From an uncultured Parcubacteria group bacterium (GTDB lineage: Bacteria > Patescibacteriota > Minisyncoccia > UBA6257 > 2-01-FULL-56-20): a stretch of 40,468 nucleotides of DNA. The DNA lies in contig CAJAQL010000034.1 of the NCBI GenBank assembly GCA_903944135.1, forward strand, positions 1-40,468, given 5' to 3'. A program made the position numbers and the translations under genes. The notes below the pieces were generated by a model. That model saw only the letters and a list, made by a program, of their open reading frames with translations, ran no database searches and was not told the DNA's origin. Shown here in pieces: positions 36,811-40,468 of the stretch (its first letter is position 1; the number at the start of each line of letters is the position of its first letter).

Positions 36811-37033
36811 GCCTAGTCGTTTACCCCTTCATTCAGGTAGTCACTAGCTCTTTTCGGAGTGACTACCATCCTAACTCAAAATCACCCCGTTATCATTGGC
36901 TTTCTTGCGTTGCCGCGATCTGAAATCCAATGCCGACTTCACTTCGCTCCGGCCTGCTGTCCTCCGCTCCGTTCATTGTCCTCGGCCTTCTCTCCCGTCC
37001 GTCTTTTGTTGTGGCTCGTTGGTGGGGGTGAAA
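36811..37033 (+). repeat. left 223-bp inverted repeat
   Basis: Reverse complement of 40246-40468 with one mismatch found by eye. Confidence 0.97.
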
Positions 37034-37118
37034 CAGTGAAATATGGTAGCGGACGGGTCGAGAAGGCCTCGGACGGAGAGGGTCTGAAATTGCTATAATT
37101 GAGGCGTACAGCTTCTTT

Positions 37119-37982
37119 ATGCCCAACAATTTGCGCAAAAGGTTAGTCCGCAGGGAGGTAACCGACCCCCTCCGTTTAATGCCCCGCGATATGGAGCTTC
37201 TCCAAGAGCTCGGAGAGTCCAGATTCCTCAACACCGAGCAAATCCTCGCCCTACACCCCGGAGGCAGGCGCAATTTCCTTCGGAGGCTTGCCGCGATGTA
37301 CGACCTAGGCTATCTCGACAGGCCTAAAGTACAGAGCCGCTCCAAGTTGCCTTCCTCGCATATCGTCTATTCTCTCGGCAAGCAAGGCGTGGAAGCCGTC
37401 TTCGGGGACGCGGGGCAGTACCAAGCGGTGTTGCGCCGCCTGCGGGAGATCGAACGTTCTTTGCCGCTCATCGCCCACGCCTTGATGATCTCGCAGTTCA
37501 AAGTGTGCCTTACGCTTGCGACGCGGAAACGAAATGACCTCACGCTTGAACGGTGGTTGCAGGGCTATGACTTGAAATATTCATTGAAGGGGAGATACGG
37601 CGAGAATCCCGGACTCGTGCCGGATGCGTTTTTCGTCCTCGGACACGACGGGTACGAATATCCCGTTTTCCTTGAGGTTGATCGGGGCACGATGACGGAA
37701 GAACGATTCGTGAACAAGTTGAAACTCTATTGGCGGTGGTGGCGGGAAGAACGGATCAAGGACACTTTGGGATTTACCAATTTCCGGGTGATCACCGTTA
37801 CGCCGAACGAGACGCGGAGCGAGAACCTGCGGATCGCCTCGAAAGAGGCCAACACCGACAAGAAGGGCAGCAATATGTTCCTGTTTACGCCAGACAAAAA
37901 TTATTCCATTGTGAAGCCGGAGGCGATCTTCGAGCCTATATGGAAGTCGCCGAAGGACGATCTGCCGAAGGGGATTCTATAA
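37119..37982 (+). CDS. replication-relaxation-like protein
   Basis: LMPRDMELLQELGESRFLNTEQILALH...FLRRLAAMYDLGYLDRP...SLGKQGVEAVFG; winged-helix then nuclease-like layout. Confidence 0.7.
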   Translation: MPNNLRKRLVRREVTDPLRLMPRDMELLQELGESRFLNTEQILALHPGGRRNFLRRLAAMYDLGYLDRPKVQSRSKLPSSHIVYSLGKQGVEAVFGDAGQYQAVLRRLREIERSLPLIAHALMISQFKVCLTLATRKRNDLTLERWLQGYDLKYSLKGRYGENPGLVPDAFFVLGHDGYEYPVFLEVDRGTMTEERFVNKLKLYWRWWREERIKDTLGFTNFRVITVTPNETRSENLRIASKEANTDKKGSNMFLFTPDKNYSIVKPEAIFEPIWKSPKDDLPKGIL

Positions 37983-38018
37983 TGGTCTTGCCAAATTGCT
38001 TATTCAATAACTAAAAAT

Positions 38019-38052
38019 CAAAAACTCGCCGTGCGTGATCGGCGAGTTTAAG
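38019..38052. terminator. terminator between convergent genes
   Basis: AAACTCGCCG-TGCGTGAT-CGGCGAGTTT. Confidence 0.7.
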
Positions 38053-38064
38053 ATTAACGATTGT

Positions 38065-38487
38065 CTACCAAGGAGAACTAATCTGCACGGGAACTACATC
38101 GGGGAACCTATCTCCTACCTTAGGATTCCACTTCTCGGCCAAAAATCGCTCCACTCCATCCATTAACGTCGGATGGACAGCTATCCATGTAGCATAAAGA
38201 CCTAATGGTCGATATGCGAGGATGCTCGAATCGTTGCGATGTTGAGAAAGGCGGTCGCTAATGACTCCTTGCCCCACCCTCACAACTGCTGGATTAGTGC
38301 CGCCGTGCCAAATGATGTAGACGCCACGCAAATCCTTGAAATGAGGATCTGCTAAGTTCAGCGTCATGAGATCGCACCACTTGCCGTCTGTGTACCGTAC
38401 CCAATTATTGGGACTCATTATTAAGTTGTCGATCGGGGATGTCTGTGGTAAGCTAAAACCAAGGTTAAAGGGTTGTAGCGCGGCCAA
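38065..38487 (-). CDS. GIY-YIG-like domain protein
   Basis: GVYIIWHGGTNPAVVRVGQGVISDRLSQH ... GVERFLAEKWNPKVGDRF. Confidence 0.5.
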   Translation of the reverse strand: MAALQPFNLGFSLPQTSPIDNLIMSPNNWVRYTDGKWCDLMTLNLADPHFKDLRGVYIIWHGGTNPAVVRVGQGVISDRLSQHRNDSSILAYRPLGLYATWIAVHPTLMDGVERFLAEKWNPKVGDRFPDVVPVQISSPW

Positions 38488-38593
38488 GTCGACCCAAGAT
38501 TCACGCCTCTTGAAGCCGCTTTTCTCACTGTTCTACTCAAATCACTCCTTCTGGGGTGGTTTTTGTATGTGGAAGCGCCTGTGGACATCCCTA

Positions 38594-38646
38594 TTGCGCG
38601 CCACGGGGGATAATGCTATTATCTCATTAACCCTTGGGGTTAATGA
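38594..38646 (+). promoter_or_regulatory. promoter and palindromic operator of the toxin-antitoxin operon
   Basis: TTGCGC-N17-TATTAT followed by TCATTAACCC-TTG-GGGTTAATGA. Confidence 0.7.
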
Positions 38647-38706
38647 TAACCTCACAAGGGGAATAGCGCAAGAGGTGGTAGCGTTCAGGACGGCCTCATC
38701 TTATAC

Positions 38707-39033
38707 ATGATAGTATCGTTCGGCGATAAAAAGATTGCTAAGATATCAGACCCCAAAGAATGTACCAAGAATTATGGCTTAAGCATGAAGAAAATCATTC
38801 ATCGCAGGTTGAATGAACTCCATGCCGCACCAAGTCTCGAAACTATGCGGGGCATTGGTGATTGCCACGAATTACAAGGTAATCTTAAGGGTTACTTTTC
38901 CGTCGATCTACAAGGATCGTATCGGATGGTATTCAGACCCGCCACAAGCAATCCTCCCTACGTTGATAATAAAATGATTATCTGGGGGAAAATAACCGAG
39001 GTCGAGATAACTGAAGTTCTTGATTATCACTAA
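38707..39033 (+). CDS. HigB/RelE-type toxin
   Basis: ELHAAPSLETMRGIGDCHELQGNLKGYFSVDLQGSYRMVFRP. Confidence 0.85.
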   Translation: MIVSFGDKKIAKISDPKECTKNYGLSMKKIIHRRLNELHAAPSLETMRGIGDCHELQGNLKGYFSVDLQGSYRMVFRPATSNPPYVDNKMIIWGKITEVEITEVLDYH

Positions 39034-39039
39034 AATCCT

Positions 39040-40161
39040 ATGAACGATAAAAATACCGAGAAAAAGTTAATATTTAAACCAGTAATAGCGATAGCTCCCG
39101 GCGAAACGCTTTTGGAGGTCATCCGATCATTGGATATTACCCAAGCGGAATTGGCACGGAGGATGGGTCGCCCACTGAAACTCATCAATGAAATCATTAA
39201 AGGGAAGACTTCAATTACCCCAGAAACAGCAGTGCAGTTGGAACAGGTTTTAGGAAAGCCCGCGGCTTTTTGGAATAACCTAGAGTCGATGTACCAAGAT
39301 TTAAAAATCAGGCAAGAGCAAGGAAATAAGTTTAAGGAGATGATTGATGAAGCAAAAAAGTTTCCTTATGCAGAGATGGCGAAGCATGATTGGGTTCCCG
39401 AAGCGCGAGACGCAGTTAAAAGAGTAGAATGCCTACTCCAATTTTTCTCCGTTACTTCTTTTGAAAATATCATAGAAAAGGCAGCATTACAGGGAGCTTA
39501 TAGTATCTCCACAAAACATAAGCACTCTATGCCAGCGATTTATGCATGGTTAAGACAAGGCGTTCGGGAAACTGAGAATATAAGCGTCAATGATTTCGAT
39601 AAAGATAAATTAATCAATAGTTTACCGCTTATAAAAGCTCTCTCTAAATCAGGGCCAGATATTTTCGCCCCGGAATTAGAGAAAATTTTCAATGAATGTG
39701 GCATAGCTTTTGTGGTAGTCCCGGAACTGACAAATGCTCCGATTTTCGGATCGACAAGATGGCTAGCGCCAAATAAAGCATTAATTCAGATGAGCATCAG
39801 ATTAAAATGGGCTGATTATTTCTGGTTTCATTTATTTCATGAGATAGGGCATATTCTCTTCGACAACAAAAAAGAATTTAATGTGGATTTTAAGGAGAAT
39901 AATCCTAGGAAGGAATCCGAAGATAGGGCAAGTGAATTTGCGATGGACACTTTAATATCCAAAAATCACTATCAGGAGATCAAGACGAAGGTCGAAAAAT
40001 TAAAATCGCAGGGATCGAGTTTTTCTGGCGAGATAAAAAGCTTCGCTACACAATTAAATATTCATCCTGGAATAATTGTCGGCAGGCTACAGCATGAAAA
40101 GGTATTGCCCTATACATTCAACCAACTAAGGATGAGGTTGGAATGGGTAAAAAAAGATTAA
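39040..40161 (+). CDS. HigA-like XRE antitoxin fused to ImmA/IrrE metallopeptidase domain
   Basis: LDITQAELARRMGRPLKLINEIIKGKTSITPETAVQLEQVLG; FHLFHEIGHILFDNKKE. Confidence 0.9.
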   Translation: MNDKNTEKKLIFKPVIAIAPGETLLEVIRSLDITQAELARRMGRPLKLINEIIKGKTSITPETAVQLEQVLGKPAAFWNNLESMYQDLKIRQEQGNKFKEMIDEAKKFPYAEMAKHDWVPEARDAVKRVECLLQFFSVTSFENIIEKAALQGAYSISTKHKHSMPAIYAWLRQGVRETENISVNDFDKDKLINSLPLIKALSKSGPDIFAPELEKIFNECGIAFVVVPELTNAPIFGSTRWLAPNKALIQMSIRLKWADYFWFHLFHEIGHILFDNKKEFNVDFKENNPRKESEDRASEFAMDTLISKNHYQEIKTKVEKLKSQGSSFSGEIKSFATQLNIHPGIIVGRLQHEKVLPYTFNQLRMRLEWVKKD

Positions 40162-40203
40162 ACTAAGCTTAGGTCTAGTTGATATTCGGTTTTTATTTTT
40201 TTC

Positions 40204-40242
40204 GCGCTCGGCCTTGCGGCCTTGAGCGCGATTTTCTGTTTT
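40204..40242 (+). terminator. Rho-independent terminator
   Basis: CGCGCTCGGCC-TTGC-GGCCTTGAGCGCG followed by T-rich sequence. Confidence 0.7.
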
Positions 40243-40245
40243 AAT

Positions 40246-40468
40246 TTTCACCCCCACCAACGAGCCACAACAAAAGACGGACGGGAGAGAAGGCCGAGGA
40301 CAATGAACGGAGCGGAGGACAGCAGGCCGGAGCGGAGTGAAGTCGGCATTGGATTTCAGATCGCGGCAACGCAAGAAAGCCAATGATAACGGGGTGATTT
40401 TGAGTTAGGATGGTAGTCACTCCGAAAAGAGCTAGTGACTACCTGAATGAAGGGGTAAACGACTAGGC
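40246..40468 (-). repeat. right 223-bp inverted repeat (ends at window end)
   Basis: Reverse complement of 36811-37033. Confidence 0.97.

Larger units (their letters stand above)
36811..40468. mobile_element. putative element bounded by long terminal inverted repeats
   Basis: 223-bp inverted repeats flank Replic_Relax-like, GIY-YIG-like and TA genes; no transposase found. Confidence 0.5.

Noticed and set aside
1-40468. CRISPR array or diversity-generating retroelement
   Set aside because: No regularly spaced short repeats and no reverse transcriptase-like ORF were seen

Overview
The 40.5-kb window is bacterial and looks like a Patescibacteria/CPR-type genome (inference from gene style, not tested by search). 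It has a mostly ordinary gene complement: P-type ATPase, CAAX protease, RlpA-like DPBB protein, secreted GH18 protein, pilin, gatC/gatA, murD, cbiZ/cbiB, PLD, Fur, CysK-rhodanese, FemAB, YbaB, plus tRNA-Leu(GAG) and a probable tRNA-fMet. Two accessory regions stand out. (1) 25.3-29.15 kb is anchored at the 3' end of the tRNA-fMet-like gene. It is built as tandem units of repeat R1 (125 bp) + cargo + repeat H (~62 bp), with a partial third R1 after unit B. Cargo A is an HExxH protein. Cargo B is a compact RiPP-like locus: a 49-aa precursor whose C-terminus is four tandem C-x-P-x repeats (CIPQ CGPD CSPA CSPF), a convergent HExxH metallopeptidase, and a PqqD-like/radical SAM/SPASM maturase whose first cluster cysteine appears replaced by Arg. 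This is the best candidate for an undescribed system. (2) 36811-40468 is bounded by 223-bp, near-perfect inverted repeats. It carries a replication-relaxation-like protein, a GIY-YIG-like protein, and a HigB / HigA-ImmA toxin-antitoxin pair with a palindromic operator. The window ends exactly at the right repeat edge. Other items of interest are a possible structured ncRNA, a Nudix-pyrophosphatase fusion, a membrane HEPN-like protein, and an HtrA-like gene remnant. All calls come from reading motifs by eye; no database search was run.
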